Shown: in pieces, positions 43,582-52,637 of the stretch | Position numbering within the stretch: the first letter of the stretch is position 1 | Layout: every line of letters starts with the position of its first letter | NCBI GenBank assembly: GCA_903821605.1 | Contig: CAIJLZ010000007.1 | Location: forward strand, 1-64,000 | Direction of reading: 5' to 3' | DNA: 64,000 nucleotides | Origin: an uncultured Sphingomonadales bacterium | GTDB lineage: Bacteria > Pseudomonadota > Alphaproteobacteria > Sphingomonadales > Sphingomonadaceae | Made by a program: the position numbers and the translations under genes | The notes under the pieces: generated by a model | Databases searched by the model: none | What the model saw: only the letters and a program-made list of their open reading frames with translations | Told to the model about the DNA's origin: nothing

Positions 43582-44076
43582 ATGAATACGGATCGTTTCA
43601 GCCTGCCATTGGTCTATGCTGGACAGGCGCAAAAGGAAATGACGGTGAACGAGGCCATGGCCCGGATCGACCTGTTGCTCGGTGCGACGGTGGACTCTTT
43701 CGGGTTGGATACGCCGCCCAGTGCGCCGGCGCTCGGTCAATGCTGGATCGTGGGGAGCAGCCCGACCGGCGACTGGACCGATCATGCCGGGGCGGTGGCG
43801 GGTTGGACGGCGGGCGGGTGGCGCTTTGTGGTGCCACGCGCGGGCTTGACGGTGTGGGTGGTGGATCAGGGCCTATGGGCTGCCCATAATGGCAGTATAT
43901 GGGTTGTGGGTGTGATGACGGCGCAATCAGTTATGATTGATGGCGATCAAGTCTTGTCTCATCAACAGTCAGCAATATCTGATCCGAATGGAGGTTCCGT
44001 TATCGACAGTGAGGCGCGCGACAAAATTGTTCAGTTGCTCAATGCCCTGCGGGAGCATGGCCTTATATCACCCTAA
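43582..44076 (+). CDS. DUF2793 tail-associated protein
   Basis: A 164-residue protein: FSLPLVYAGQAQKEMTVNEAM and CWIVGSSPTGDWTDHAGAVAGW are hallmarks of DUF2793, found at the end of alphaproteobacterial phage/GTA tail modules. The last ~45 residues are different in character (SDPNGGSVIDSEARDKIVQL). A fibre or adhesin role is likely but unproven. AAGGAG precedes the ATG. It closes the plus-strand cluster. Confidence 0.85.
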   Translation: MNTDRFSLPLVYAGQAQKEMTVNEAMARIDLLLGATVDSFGLDTPPSAPALGQCWIVGSSPTGDWTDHAGAVAGWTAGGWRFVVPRAGLTVWVVDQGLWAAHNGSIWVVGVMTAQSVMIDGDQVLSHQQSAISDPNGGSVIDSEARDKIVQLLNALREHGLISP

Positions 44077-44219
44077 TCGTTGAAATGATGAATGTAATAT
44101 TAACATATCATGACTGAATCCTTTTATCATTGCGTGCGGATTTTGCTGAAACTGGGTCTTTGGTGCAACAGTTGAGCGGCTTGTTCGCTTGCGCACCATG
44201 AAAACTTTTGTTAATTAAA

Positions 44220-44242
44220 ATCATTATGAACATAATAATGAT
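44220..44242 (+). promoter_or_regulatory. AU-rich hairpin in ompA-like leader
   Basis: ATCATTAT and ATAATGAT pair perfectly over 8 bp around a seven-base loop, one base before the AAAGGGA ribosome site of the OmpA-like gene. It lies in an AT-rich 179-bp gap that probably also holds the promoter. Confidence 0.35.
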
Positions 44243-44255
44243 GAAAGGGATTGAT

Positions 44256-45344
44256 ATGCGGAAGCTCGCCTTAACGGTGGCGCTGGTCACGACCGCGCTG
44301 GCCACGCCAGCGCTCGCACGCGACAAGTCTTGGTATGTCGGGATTGAAGGTGGTGGCATGATCGTCGAGGATATCGACTATGATGTTGCCGGCACCCCCA
44401 ATGCCTGGACTGCGGACAACCACACCGGCTTCGATGTGGGCGGCAAGCTGGGCTATGATTTCGGTCCGTTCCGCGCAGAAGGTGAAGTCGCCTATAAGCG
44501 TGCCGAGGTGTCGGACCTGACCGCCAATGCACTGGCGGCGGGCGTGCCGCTTGGCACTTATGATGGCCGTGGTCATCATTCAGCGCTGAGCTTCATGCTG
44601 AACGGCATGTTCGATTTCGGTGCGGATGACGGCTGGCAGGCGTCGATCGGCGGCGGTGCGGGGATCGCCCGCGTCAGTTCGGCCCATTTGCGTGAAGACC
44701 TCGCCAGCGTGGATTTGGTCGATGACAATGCTTCGAAGTTCGCCTGGCAGATCTTGGGCGAAATTCGTCGCGCCATCTCCAGCCATGTCGATGCGGGCCT
44801 GAAATATCGCTTCTTCAATGTCAATAATGCGAAGCTCGATCTGGTCAGCGGCAATGGCACGACCAATAGCGACTTCCGTTCGCACTCGTTGCTGGCGACT
44901 TTGACCTATAATTTCGGTGAACCGGCTGCACCGCCGCCGCCGCCGCCCCCGCCGCCGGTCGAAGCTGCACCGCCGCCCCCGCCGCCGCCGCCGCCGATGG
45001 TTGAGTGTCAGGCCGGGCCGTACATCGTGTTCTTCGACTTTGATAAGAGCGACGTCACACCGGAAGCCTCGTCAATCCTCGAGAGCGCAGTGGCCAATTA
45101 CGCGAATTGCGGCAATGCCGCGATCCAGGTGGCTGGCCATGCCGATAAATCGGGCAGCGACAAGTATAATCAGGCGCTTTCCGAGCGTCGGGCTGGCGAA
45201 GTCCGTGGCTATCTCGTCTCGCATGGCGTGGCAGATGGTGTGGTCGCGACCCAGGGCTTTGGTGAAACCATGCCGCTTGTCGACACGGCTGATGGGGTCA
45301 AGGAACCGCAGAACCGTCGCGTCGAGATCAAATACGCGAAATAA
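44256..45344 (+). CDS. OmpA-family outer-membrane protein
   Basis: A 362-residue protein: signal peptide (1-~22, ending ATPALA), N-terminal 8-strand beta-barrel (~23-225), a polyproline linker (two P runs around VEAAP), and a C-terminal OmpA domain (AGPYIVFFDFDKSDVTPEA ... NQALSERRAGEVRGYLVSHG) that binds diaminopimelate in peptidoglycan. It anchors the outer membrane to the wall. The start at 44256 follows AAGGGA; ATG at 44241 is possible. A strong terminator follows. It is probably separate from the GTA-like unit. Confidence 0.92.
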   Translation: MRKLALTVALVTTALATPALARDKSWYVGIEGGGMIVEDIDYDVAGTPNAWTADNHTGFDVGGKLGYDFGPFRAEGEVAYKRAEVSDLTANALAAGVPLGTYDGRGHHSALSFMLNGMFDFGADDGWQASIGGGAGIARVSSAHLREDLASVDLVDDNASKFAWQILGEIRRAISSHVDAGLKYRFFNVNNAKLDLVSGNGTTNSDFRSHSLLATLTYNFGEPAAPPPPPPPPPVEAAPPPPPPPPPMVECQAGPYIVFFDFDKSDVTPEASSILESAVANYANCGNAAIQVAGHADKSGSDKYNQALSERRAGEVRGYLVSHGVADGVVATQGFGETMPLVDTADGVKEPQNRRVEIKYAK

Positions 45345-45388
45345 TCCGACGGGGTGCGCCGCACCCTGCCGTGAGGTTGTTCATGAGA

Positions 45389-45416
45389 GGGCGGGCCTTT
45401 GGGTCCGCCCTTTTTT
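45389..45416 (+). terminator. intrinsic terminator after ompA-like gene
   Basis: GGGCGGGCC and GGTCCGCCC pair over 9 bp (one G-U) with a four-base TTTG loop, then six T. Confidence 0.85.
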
Positions 45417-45480
45417 GTGCTGTTCAGGCCGCCGCGTGGGCGACCCGATGAATGGCGATATGTGGGTAGTGGAGGCGTTG

Positions 45481-46170
45481 ATGGCCGTGCATACACAAGC
45501 GCAGGTGTTGTCGATCCAGCGGATGCTTCAGGCGCTGGGCTATGATCCGGCCACGCTTGATGGCGTGATCGGCCCGCGTACGCGAGCCGCGATCCGCGCG
45601 TTTCAGCGGGATCACGGCCTGCGCATCGATGGTGTGGCCGGGCCCGTGACATGCGCCCGGTTGCAACTGCTGGTCGAGCCGCGCTGGTTGGCCATTGCGC
45701 GCGGCCATCTGGGCCTTGCCGAACGCGACGGCCCGGCGAGCAACGCGCTGTTGCTGCAATGGGCGACGCATTTGGGGCTGGCATATCGCGATGACGCCGA
45801 GCCATGGTGCGGCCTGTTCGTTGCCCATTGCCTGCGCGCTGCCTTACCGACCGAGCCATTGCCCGACCACGCGCTGGCAGCGCGGAGCTGGCGATATTTT
45901 GGCCAAGCCTGTGCGCCGATGACGGGCGCGGTGCTGATCTTCTGGCGCGACCAACCCAAAGGCTGGACGGGCCATGTCGGTTTCTGCATCGGGGCTGATG
46001 TCGATGCTTTCCATCTGCTTGGCGGCAATCAGGGCAATCGGGTCAGCATCGTCCGGATCGCGCGTCAGCGGTTGCTGGGCGCGCGCTGGCCGGTGACGGT
46101 GCCCGCCCCGGTGGATGAAGGCCTTTCGCCGCGCGTTGCGCGCGCGCCCCTGTCTCGCAACGAGGCGTAA
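45481..46170 (+). CDS. peptidoglycan-binding and CHAP/NlpC-like hydrolase (TIGR02594-like)
   Basis: A 229-residue protein without a signal peptide. Residues ~8-60 are a peptidoglycan-binding type 1 domain (LSIQRMLQALGYDPATLDG, GPRTRAAIRAFQRDHG). The C-terminal ~150 residues form a papain-like amidase/peptidase: C110 in PWCGLFVAHCLRA and H165 in WTGHVGFCIG. Phage endolysins often have this plan. The start at 45481 follows GGAGG. It lies 1.4 kb after the GTA-like tail genes, behind a terminator, and could serve as the GTA lysin or in wall turnover. Confidence 0.82.
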   Translation: MAVHTQAQVLSIQRMLQALGYDPATLDGVIGPRTRAAIRAFQRDHGLRIDGVAGPVTCARLQLLVEPRWLAIARGHLGLAERDGPASNALLLQWATHLGLAYRDDAEPWCGLFVAHCLRAALPTEPLPDHALAARSWRYFGQACAPMTGAVLIFWRDQPKGWTGHVGFCIGADVDAFHLLGGNQGNRVSIVRIARQRLLGARWPVTVPAPVDEGLSPRVARAPLSRNEA

Positions 46171-46237
46171 TGCCACCAGGGCAGGCGCACCACATGGCCT
46201 TTTGTCTTTGTCATGCTTCTTCGGTAGAGGAGGGGCG

Positions 46238-46654
46238 ATGAAACAGCTTTGGCATTTGCTCCACCATTCCGACCATGTGTTCGCGCAGGTCATCCGTTAT
46301 GGTCTGACCGGCGGTTTTGTGACCTTAATCGCGGCGGGGATTTATTGGGTGTTGGCCGATCCCGTCGGGATCAATCCGCAGCTGGCCAATGTCATTTCCT
46401 GGCTGTTCGCCGTGGGTACGGGATATATGATCCACAGCCGGTGGAGCTTCAAGGGCCATGGCAGCACGGCGTCGGAGGCAACCATCACCGCCCGATTCTT
46501 GATCGTCGCGCTGATCGGGCTTGGCATCAATAGCTTCTGGGTCCAACTGATGATCGGCTGGCTGCGCGGCCCGGATTGGTGGCCGGTGCCGTTGCTGGTG
46601 TTTGTGACGCCGGTGCTGGTGTTCCCGCTCAACCGTTATTGGGTGTTTCGCTAG
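46238..46654 (+). CDS. GtrA-family membrane protein
   Basis: A 138-residue protein with four predicted membrane helices. The GtrA pattern is visible: FAQVIRYGLTGGFVTLIAAG, NVISWLFAVGTGYMIHSRWSF and a C-terminal VFPLNRYWVFR. GtrA-type proteins are thought to flip or help transfer polyprenyl-linked sugars in O-antigen or teichoic-acid decoration. GAGGAGG precedes the start. It converges on ppk1, nine bases apart. Confidence 0.9.
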   Translation: MKQLWHLLHHSDHVFAQVIRYGLTGGFVTLIAAGIYWVLADPVGINPQLANVISWLFAVGTGYMIHSRWSFKGHGSTASEATITARFLIVALIGLGINSFWVQLMIGWLRGPDWWPVPLLVFVTPVLVFPLNRYWVFR

Positions 46655-46663
46655 GGTCCGGGC

Positions 46664-48865
46664 CTATTCTTCCCGGTCGGCCCGGCGACGCAGCCGAAGC
46701 TTCGGCACGCTGCTCTTGCCTTGCAGGGCCGCACCCCGCCCCGACAGCGACGGGTTGGTCATGAAATAATGGTGCAGGTTGAACGGATGGGCATCTGAAT
46801 CAACCCGATCATAATGACCGTCTGCCGCGAGAATCCAGCTCTGCTCGGTATCGATCAGATTGGCGACCATCACCTGATCCAGAATCTGCGCATGCACCGT
46901 TGGGTTTTCGATCGGCAGCAGATATTCGACTCGGCGGTCGAAATTACGGGGCATCCAGTCGGCGGATGAAATGAACACCTTCGCCTTGCGATTGGGCAGC
47001 GCCGCGCCATTGCCGGTGCAGATGATCCGGCTATGTTCAAGGAAGCGGCCGACGACCGAGCGCACCCGGATATTGTCGGAAAGCCCGGGCACGCCCGGTC
47101 GCAGGCAGCAAATGCCGCGCACCACCAGCTCGACTTCCACCCCGGCGTTGCTCGCTTCGTAAAGCTTGTCGATCAGGGCTGGATCGACCAGCGAGTTCAT
47201 CTTGGCCCAGACGACACCGGGCCGCCCGGCGCGCACATGATCGATTTCCTCATCGATCAGGTCTAGCAACTGCTGGCGCAGGCCATGTGGCGAGATCGTC
47301 AGCAACTCCAAATTCTTCGGTTCGACATAGCCGGTGATATAGTTGAATAGCTGTGCCGCATCGCGCCCGGCACGCGGGTCTGCGGTGAAGAAGCTCAGGT
47401 CGGTATAGATTTTGGCGGTGATCGGGTGATAATTGCCGGTGCCGAAATGGCAATAGGTGCGAAAGCCCTCGGCTTCGCGCCGCACCACCATTGAGACCTT
47501 GGCATGGGTCTTCCACTCGATGAAGCCATAAACGACCTGCACGCCCGCGCGTTCGAGCGCGCTCGCCCACATCAGATTCTGTTCTTCGTCGAACCGCGCC
47601 TTTAACTCGACCACGGCGGTCACCGATTTGCCGGCTTCCGCCGCGTCAATCAACGCGCGGATCACTGCCGACTGCTTGCCCGCGCGATAGAGCGTCTGCT
47701 TGATCGCGATGACATCGGGGTCTTCCGCCGCCTGACGCAGGAACGCCAGCACCACATCGAAGGATTCATAGGGGTGGTGGACGACGATGTCCTTGGACCG
47801 GATCGCCGCGAAACAATCGCCGTCATGTTCACGGATGCGTTCCGGGAAACGGGCGGTGAACGGCTTGAATTTGAGCGAGGGCAGGTCCTCGTCAACCAAT
47901 TGCGCCAGGTCGGCGATGCCGAGAAAGCCATCAACCTCGGTAATGATCCCGTCTGGCCCGCCAAGCTGGCCACGGATCAACTGGGATAGCTCGTCCGGCA
48001 TATTCGCATTGTGCTTGAGCCGGATCACGCGACCGCGCCGGCGGCGCTTGATCGCGCTACGGAAGAAGCGGACGAGATCCTCGGCCTCTTCCTCGACCTC
48101 AATATCGCTGTCGCGGATGATGCGGAACGCGCCATGTCCTTCGATCCGATAGCCGGGGAACAGCAGGGCGACACAGCGGATGATCAAGGTCTCGAGCGCG
48201 ATATAGCGCGCCTCCGCCCCCGGCATCCGCACAAAGCGCGGCAGCGTGCCGGGCACCATCACCAGTTCCTTGACCGGCTCATTGTCGCTGAGCCGCACCA
48301 GATCGAAGATGATGCTCAGCCCCTTATTCGGGATGAACGGAAATGGATGGGCGGGGTCCAGCGCCTGGGGTGTGAGGACCGGGAAGATTTGCGTGCGGAA
48401 ATGATCTTCAAGCCACTGCTCGCCAGCCTTGTCGAGCGGGTCAAAGCCAAGCACGGACAGGCCATTGCTGGCCAGTTCCAGCCGCAGCGCGCGCCAGACC
48501 TGTTGCTGACGCCCCATCAGGGCATCCGCACGTTCATAAATGGCGGCGAGCTGGCGCGCCGGGGTCATGCCATCGACCGAACGTTCCTCGACGCCTTGCA
48601 GCACCTGGCCGACCAGACCGGCCACGCGCACCATGAAGAATTCGTCGAGATTATTGCCCGAGATCGAGAGAAAGCGCAGCCGTTCCAGCAAGGGATGGTT
48701 GTCGTTGCACGCCTCTTCCAGCACCCGCTCATTGAAGCCGAGCCAGCTCAGCTCGCGATTGATAAAGCGCTGGATTGGTTCCAGAATTTCAGCCGCAGGC
48801 GGCACATGGGCCAAGTCGACATTGGCCAGTGCGCTGGTCGGTTGGGAGATCACGGAATCAGTCAT
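46664..48865 (-). CDS. ppk1: polyphosphate kinase 1
   Basis: A 733-residue enzyme reversibly polymerising the gamma-phosphate of ATP into inorganic polyphosphate. The N-terminal domain begins FINRELSWLGFNERVLEE; the catalytic domain contains TYCHFGTGNYHPITAKIYTD with the autophosphorylated His and ICTGNGAALPNRKAKVFISS with the second. Its ATG at 48865 is chosen because the upstream open frame would use TTG without a site. Located 21 bases downstream of hdaA on the same strand, the two are probably cotranscribed. Confidence 0.94.
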   Translation of the reverse strand: MTDSVISQPTSALANVDLAHVPPAAEILEPIQRFINRELSWLGFNERVLEEACNDNHPLLERLRFLSISGNNLDEFFMVRVAGLVGQVLQGVEERSVDGMTPARQLAAIYERADALMGRQQQVWRALRLELASNGLSVLGFDPLDKAGEQWLEDHFRTQIFPVLTPQALDPAHPFPFIPNKGLSIIFDLVRLSDNEPVKELVMVPGTLPRFVRMPGAEARYIALETLIIRCVALLFPGYRIEGHGAFRIIRDSDIEVEEEAEDLVRFFRSAIKRRRRGRVIRLKHNANMPDELSQLIRGQLGGPDGIITEVDGFLGIADLAQLVDEDLPSLKFKPFTARFPERIREHDGDCFAAIRSKDIVVHHPYESFDVVLAFLRQAAEDPDVIAIKQTLYRAGKQSAVIRALIDAAEAGKSVTAVVELKARFDEEQNLMWASALERAGVQVVYGFIEWKTHAKVSMVVRREAEGFRTYCHFGTGNYHPITAKIYTDLSFFTADPRAGRDAAQLFNYITGYVEPKNLELLTISPHGLRQQLLDLIDEEIDHVRAGRPGVVWAKMNSLVDPALIDKLYEASNAGVEVELVVRGICCLRPGVPGLSDNIRVRSVVGRFLEHSRIICTGNGAALPNRKAKVFISSADWMPRNFDRRVEYLLPIENPTVHAQILDQVMVANLIDTEQSWILAADGHYDRVDSDAHPFNLHHYFMTNPSLSGRGAALQGKSSVPKLRLRRRADREE

Positions 48866-48886
48866 GTCCGTGACTATACACCACAA

Positions 48887-49501
48887 TCATGACTGGTCGA
48901 TGACGGTCGGATCCAACTGTTGCAGCACCGCGCGCGCCTGCGGAATGGTGAACGGCCCTTGCCGTCCTGCCGCCAGCACCAGCGCGAGATCGATAAAACG
49001 GTCGGCCACCACATAATCGCGTTCCAGACGCGGCGCGAGATAGGCGCGGGTATCGAGATCGACCAGCAGCCCATGGCGTTCGAGGTGAGCGGCGATGATG
49101 TCGAGCAGCAATCGTTCGTCGGGCGGCTGGATCGCAATCGTCGGGGTCGCCCCCATGCGCGAGGCGAGGTCGGGCAGGCTGATCTGCCATTGGGGCGGGG
49201 CGGCATCCGCGATCCACAGCTGATAACGGCCGCTTTCCTGCGCATTGTTCCAAGCGTGGAACAATGATTCTTCATCCATCGCTTCGGCATTGTCGATCAA
49301 TAGCGCACCGGTGCGGGCGGCGAACGCGCGGCCAAGCAGCGACTTGCCCGATTTGCGCGGGCCGATGAGCAAAGACGTGCGGACCGGCCAGAGCGCGGGG
49401 TGATCAAGATGCCGCAGGGCGAGGCGGTTCGATTCCCCCGCAATGAACTGCAATGGCTCGTTCCGCTGGCGCCAGTCGAGCGGCAGGGCGAATTGGCTCA
49501 T
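48887..49501 (-). CDS. hdaA: DnaA inactivator HdaA
   Basis: A 204-residue DnaA-like AAA+ protein lacking a DNA-binding domain. It opens [22 protein letters not shown] (a hydrophobic clamp-binding-like motif) and has the P-loop GPRKSGKSLLGRAF. HdaA binds the beta clamp and stimulates ATP hydrolysis on DnaA, limiting re-initiation. Overlaps the upstream DUF2066 gene by ATGA; ppk1 follows. The purM-distal position next to DUF2066 is conserved in many alphaproteobacteria (from memory). Confidence 0.9.
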   Translation of the reverse strand: MSQFALPLDWRQRNEPLQFIAGESNRLALRHLDHPALWPVRTSLLIGPRKSGKSLLGRAFAARTGALLIDNAEAMDEESLFHAWNNAQESGRYQLWIADAAPPQWQISLPDLASRMGATPTIAIQPPDERLLLDIIAAHLERHGLLVDLDTRAYLAPRLERDYVVADRFIDLALVLAAGRQGPFTIPQARAVLQQLDPTVIDQS

Positions 49502-50766
49502 TGCCCGCCGCCGCGCGCCTTGCGGATGAGGAGGCCGTTGCCGGTGCTGTCCACCTGCCAGCCGCGTGCCGCCAGCGCGGTGCGCAGCGCGTCGAGATTG
49601 CCGTCATAGCCGATGCGATAGACGGAGGTGCCCCCGATCGCGAGCGACCCCATGGCAAGGCTCCGCACACCAAACATCGCGCGCAACTGCCCTTCGGCGG
49701 CGGCCACCGCGCCCGAATCGGGCGTGTCGATTTGGAGCGTGAAGCTTTGGGTTGTGGCCGAGGGGGCGTCCAACTGGAGTTGGTCCGGCGCTTCCTCGAT
49801 CGGCAGTGCAGCCAGTTCCTCTTCGGTGGCCTCAGGCTCGATCACGAGCGAAGGATCGGGGCGAAGGCGGCCATCTGCCATGGCCTGCACCAGTGCGAGG
49901 TCGATGCGGCGAACGCCTTCATCCAGCAATTTCGGCAAGGCGGCATCGGTATTGACGCGCAACACGAAGCTGGCCAGCGTGACCCCATCGGGGCCGTGGC
50001 GCACCGCGAAGTGGCCAACTACCGGGCCGCCCGGATAGCGCCAAGCGAGTCGGACTTCCGGCACGACCACATCGGCCGCGCCATATTGATCGAGCAACAT
50101 GCGCCACCAGCCCCGCCCCGGTCGGCCGGCCTGCATCACGTTGAGCAAGAGCGGGTCGGCACCGGTGCCGGTCGGGCGAACATAATCAATCGCGCTGTTC
50201 CCGGCGCGGAAGCGGGCCCATGCCTGCTGCCATTCGGTGCGGGTTTCAAAGCTTTGCGGCGTGCTGCCGATCCATTGCACCGGAATGACGAGCATCGGGG
50301 CCGAGCGGGCAATATTGCCGGTGATGCCGAGCAACTGTCCGGCGCGGGCGCGGTCGAACAAGACGCCGAGTCGGGCGATGTAGCGATGCGGGCCGATGAA
50401 CTCTTCTTCGACCGACACGGCCGAGACAATGCCATCAAGCGCCGAATCGGAAAGATTCGGCGCCACGCCGCCAACCATCTTGGCCCATAAAGCGCGCCAT
50501 GCCCGGCGTTGCGCCTCGCGCCAACCGGCCTGGCGGGCCGCATCTGAAGATTTTGACGCGACATCGACGGTGACGTTGGTCACCTCGAAACTGCCGGAAC
50601 TGTCGATGGGCGGAACGCCGCGATTATTGCCCTCGATCTGGGCGCGCAACAGGCTGGCCGTGCCGATGGCGAGCATCGCAAAAACCGCGATTATCAGCCC
50701 GTAACGACGCAACGGCGCCATCAGACGCGCGGTCATCGGGGTCAGCGGAATGGCAAGCGCAGGCAT
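49498..50766 (-). CDS. DUF2066 protein, membrane-anchored
   Basis: A 422-residue protein with one N-terminal helix ([19 protein letters not shown] at ~24-42) and a large exported domain. The DUF2066 signature is visible in the tandem [20 protein letters not shown] and [17 protein letters not shown] segments. No enzymatic motif is known. ATG 50766 has only a weak AAGG site; MTARLM, ten codons later, is an alternative. It is divergent from purM by 63 bases and coupled to hdaA. Confidence 0.84.
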   Translation of the reverse strand: MPALAIPLTPMTARLMAPLRRYGLIIAVFAMLAIGTASLLRAQIEGNNRGVPPIDSSGSFEVTNVTVDVASKSSDAARQAGWREAQRRAWRALWAKMVGGVAPNLSDSALDGIVSAVSVEEEFIGPHRYIARLGVLFDRARAGQLLGITGNIARSAPMLVIPVQWIGSTPQSFETRTEWQQAWARFRAGNSAIDYVRPTGTGADPLLLNVMQAGRPGRGWWRMLLDQYGAADVVVPEVRLAWRYPGGPVVGHFAVRHGPDGVTLASFVLRVNTDAALPKLLDEGVRRIDLALVQAMADGRLRPDPSLVIEPEATEEELAALPIEEAPDQLQLDAPSATTQSFTLQIDTPDSGAVAAAEGQLRAMFGVRSLAMGSLAIGGTSVYRIGYDGNLDALRTALAARGWQVDSTGNGLLIRKARGGGQ

Positions 50767-50829
50767 CACGTGCGCCTTTTGGCGACTTATCCATGGAATT
50801 CCAAGCCCGATATGGCTATCGGCGGAAAA

Positions 50830-51936
50830 ATGGACAGCAAAGCAACCGACACCGAATCCTACACCTATGCCAAGGCTGGCGTTTCGATCGCCGCTGGCAA
50901 CGCCCTTGTCCGCGCGATCGCGCCGCTGGCAAAGTCGACTCGTCGTCCCGGCGCAGATGCCGAATTGGGCGGCTTTGGCGGCTTTTTCGACTTGCGTGCG
51001 GCGGGCTTCAGCGACCCGCTGCTGGTCGCGGCGAATGACGGGGTGGGCACCAAGCTCAAACTCGCGATTGAAAGCGGCCGCCATGGCGGTGTCGGCATTG
51101 ATCTCGTCGCGATGTGCGCCAACGATTTGATCGTTCAAGGCGCGGAGCCGTTGTTTTTCCTCGATTATTACGCCACCGGCAAGCTTGATAACGCGGTCGC
51201 CGAATCGGTTGTCGCCAGCATTGCCGAAGGCTGCAAGCAGGCAGGCTGCGCCCTGATCGGCGGCGAAACGGCGGAAATGCCGGGCATGTATAGTGAAGGC
51301 GACTATGATCTCGCCGGTTTCTGCGTCGGCGCGGTCGAACGGTCGCAGGTGCTGACCGCGGATAAGGTGGCGGCGGGGGATGTGATTCTCGGCCTTGCCT
51401 CCTCGGGGGTCCATTCCAACGGCTTCTCGCTCGTCCGTCGCCTTGCGGCCGACAAGGGCTGGAAGCTGGAACGTCCGGCGCTGTTCGATCAGGACGTGTT
51501 GTTGATCGACGCATTGATGGCGCCGACCCGTATTTATGTGAAGTCGCTGTTGCCGCAGGTCCGCGCCGGCAAGGTCCATGCCATGGCGCACATCACGGGC
51601 GGCGGCTTGCTTGAAAATATCCCGCGCGTGCTGCCGGACCATCTTCATGCCTTCGTCGATGCGGATGCGTGGGAACAGCCCCGGTTGATGGCGTTTCTCC
51701 AGGCGCAGGGTCATATCGAGCCGGAAGAAATGGCGCGCACCTTCAACTGCGGCATCGGCATGGCCGTGGTCGTGGCGGCAGCGGACGTGGCCGAAGTGAC
51801 GGCGGCGCTCGAAACGGCGGGCGAGATCGTCCACCGCATCGGCCATATCGCGGCGGGGGCCAAGGGCTGCACCGTCACCGGTTCGACCGAGACATGGAGC
51901 GCCAAGACCGACTGGACGGCAACGCATCATGGCTGA
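50830..51936 (+). CDS. purM: phosphoribosylformylglycinamidine cyclo-ligase
   Basis: A 368-residue AIR synthetase catalysing the ATP-dependent ring closure of FGAM to AIR, purine step 5. Motifs: [47 protein letters not shown] and the later [15 protein letters not shown]. The start at 50830 (GGCGGAAAA site) gives the best fit to the family start; ATG 50812 and a further upstream ATG lack sites. It overlaps purN by eight bases. Confidence 0.95.
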   Translation: MDSKATDTESYTYAKAGVSIAAGNALVRAIAPLAKSTRRPGADAELGGFGGFFDLRAAGFSDPLLVAANDGVGTKLKLAIESGRHGGVGIDLVAMCANDLIVQGAEPLFFLDYYATGKLDNAVAESVVASIAEGCKQAGCALIGGETAEMPGMYSEGDYDLAGFCVGAVERSQVLTADKVAAGDVILGLASSGVHSNGFSLVRRLAADKGWKLERPALFDQDVLLIDALMAPTRIYVKSLLPQVRAGKVHAMAHITGGGLLENIPRVLPDHLHAFVDADAWEQPRLMAFLQAQGHIEPEEMARTFNCGIGMAVVVAAADVAEVTAALETAGEIVHRIGHIAAGAKGCTVTGSTETWSAKTDWTATHHG

Positions 51937-52519
51937 CACCAAGGCCAGGATCGGTGTGCTGATCTCCGGCCGTGGCTCGAACATGGCGGCGTTGCTCTAT
52001 GCCGCCAAGCGGGCGGATTGCCCTTATGAGATCGTGCTGGTCGCGGCCAATGATCCCGATGCCAAGGGCCTGCAACTCGCCGCCGCCGAGGGAATTGCAA
52101 CCTTCGCCCAGAGCCACAAGGGCATGAAGCGCGCCGAATTCGACGCGATCATCGATGGTGAGTTGCGCAACGCGGGCGTCGAATATGTCGCGCTTGCTGG
52201 CTATATGCGGCTGCTTTCCCCTGAATTCGTCCAGGGCTGGGCCAATCGGATGATCAACATCCACCCATCGCTGCTGCCCGCCTATAAGGGCCTGCACACC
52301 CATGAACGCGCGCTGGAAGCGGGCGACAAGATGGGCGGTTGTTCGGTCCATGTCGTGACGGCCGAACTGGATGACGGCCCGGTGCTGGGGCAGACCGAGG
52401 TCGCGATCCTGCCGGGTGATACGCCGGATACGCTCGCCGAACGTGTGCTAATTGCCGAGCATCAGCTTTATTCGCGCGTGCTGGCGGACTTCGTGCGACG
52501 AGACGCCCGCCAAGGTTGA
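51929..52519 (+). CDS. purN: phosphoribosylglycinamide formyltransferase
   Basis: A 196-residue folate-dependent GAR transformylase (purine step 3). The phosphate-binding [12 protein letters not shown] near the N-terminus and the catalytic region [14 protein letters not shown] ... [13 protein letters not shown] (Asn, His) are intact, with Asp in [12 protein letters not shown]. It overlaps purM by eight bases. A weak terminator follows. Confidence 0.95.
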   Translation: MADTKARIGVLISGRGSNMAALLYAAKRADCPYEIVLVAANDPDAKGLQLAAAEGIATFAQSHKGMKRAEFDAIIDGELRNAGVEYVALAGYMRLLSPEFVQGWANRMINIHPSLLPAYKGLHTHERALEAGDKMGGCSVHVVTAELDDGPVLGQTEVAILPGDTPDTLAERVLIAEHQLYSRVLADFVRRDARQG

Positions 52520-52557
52520 CGCCACCAGCCGCGACCCGGTATAGGGCGGCGCGAGCG

Positions 52558-52581
52558 GGCGGCCGGAAGGGTCGCCTTTTT
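52558..52581 (+). terminator. probable intrinsic terminator after purN
   Basis: GGCGGCC and GGTCGCC pair over 7 bp (one G-U) with a five-base loop, followed by TTTTT and further T. It ends the purMN transcript ahead of argD. Confidence 0.65.
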
Positions 52582-52637
52582 CTTTTTACAACGCAGGACG
52601 GCTTTTTCGCTCAGATCGCCAGAAAGGAAACAGTGCC

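Noticed and set aside
29393-44076. An active prophage.
   Set aside because: No integrase, excisionase, repressor, replication gene or att repeats; gene order and short tape measure fit a GTA.
44930-44996. CCG-rich stretch as a DNA repeat element.
   Set aside because: It is the polyproline linker codons of the OmpA-like protein.
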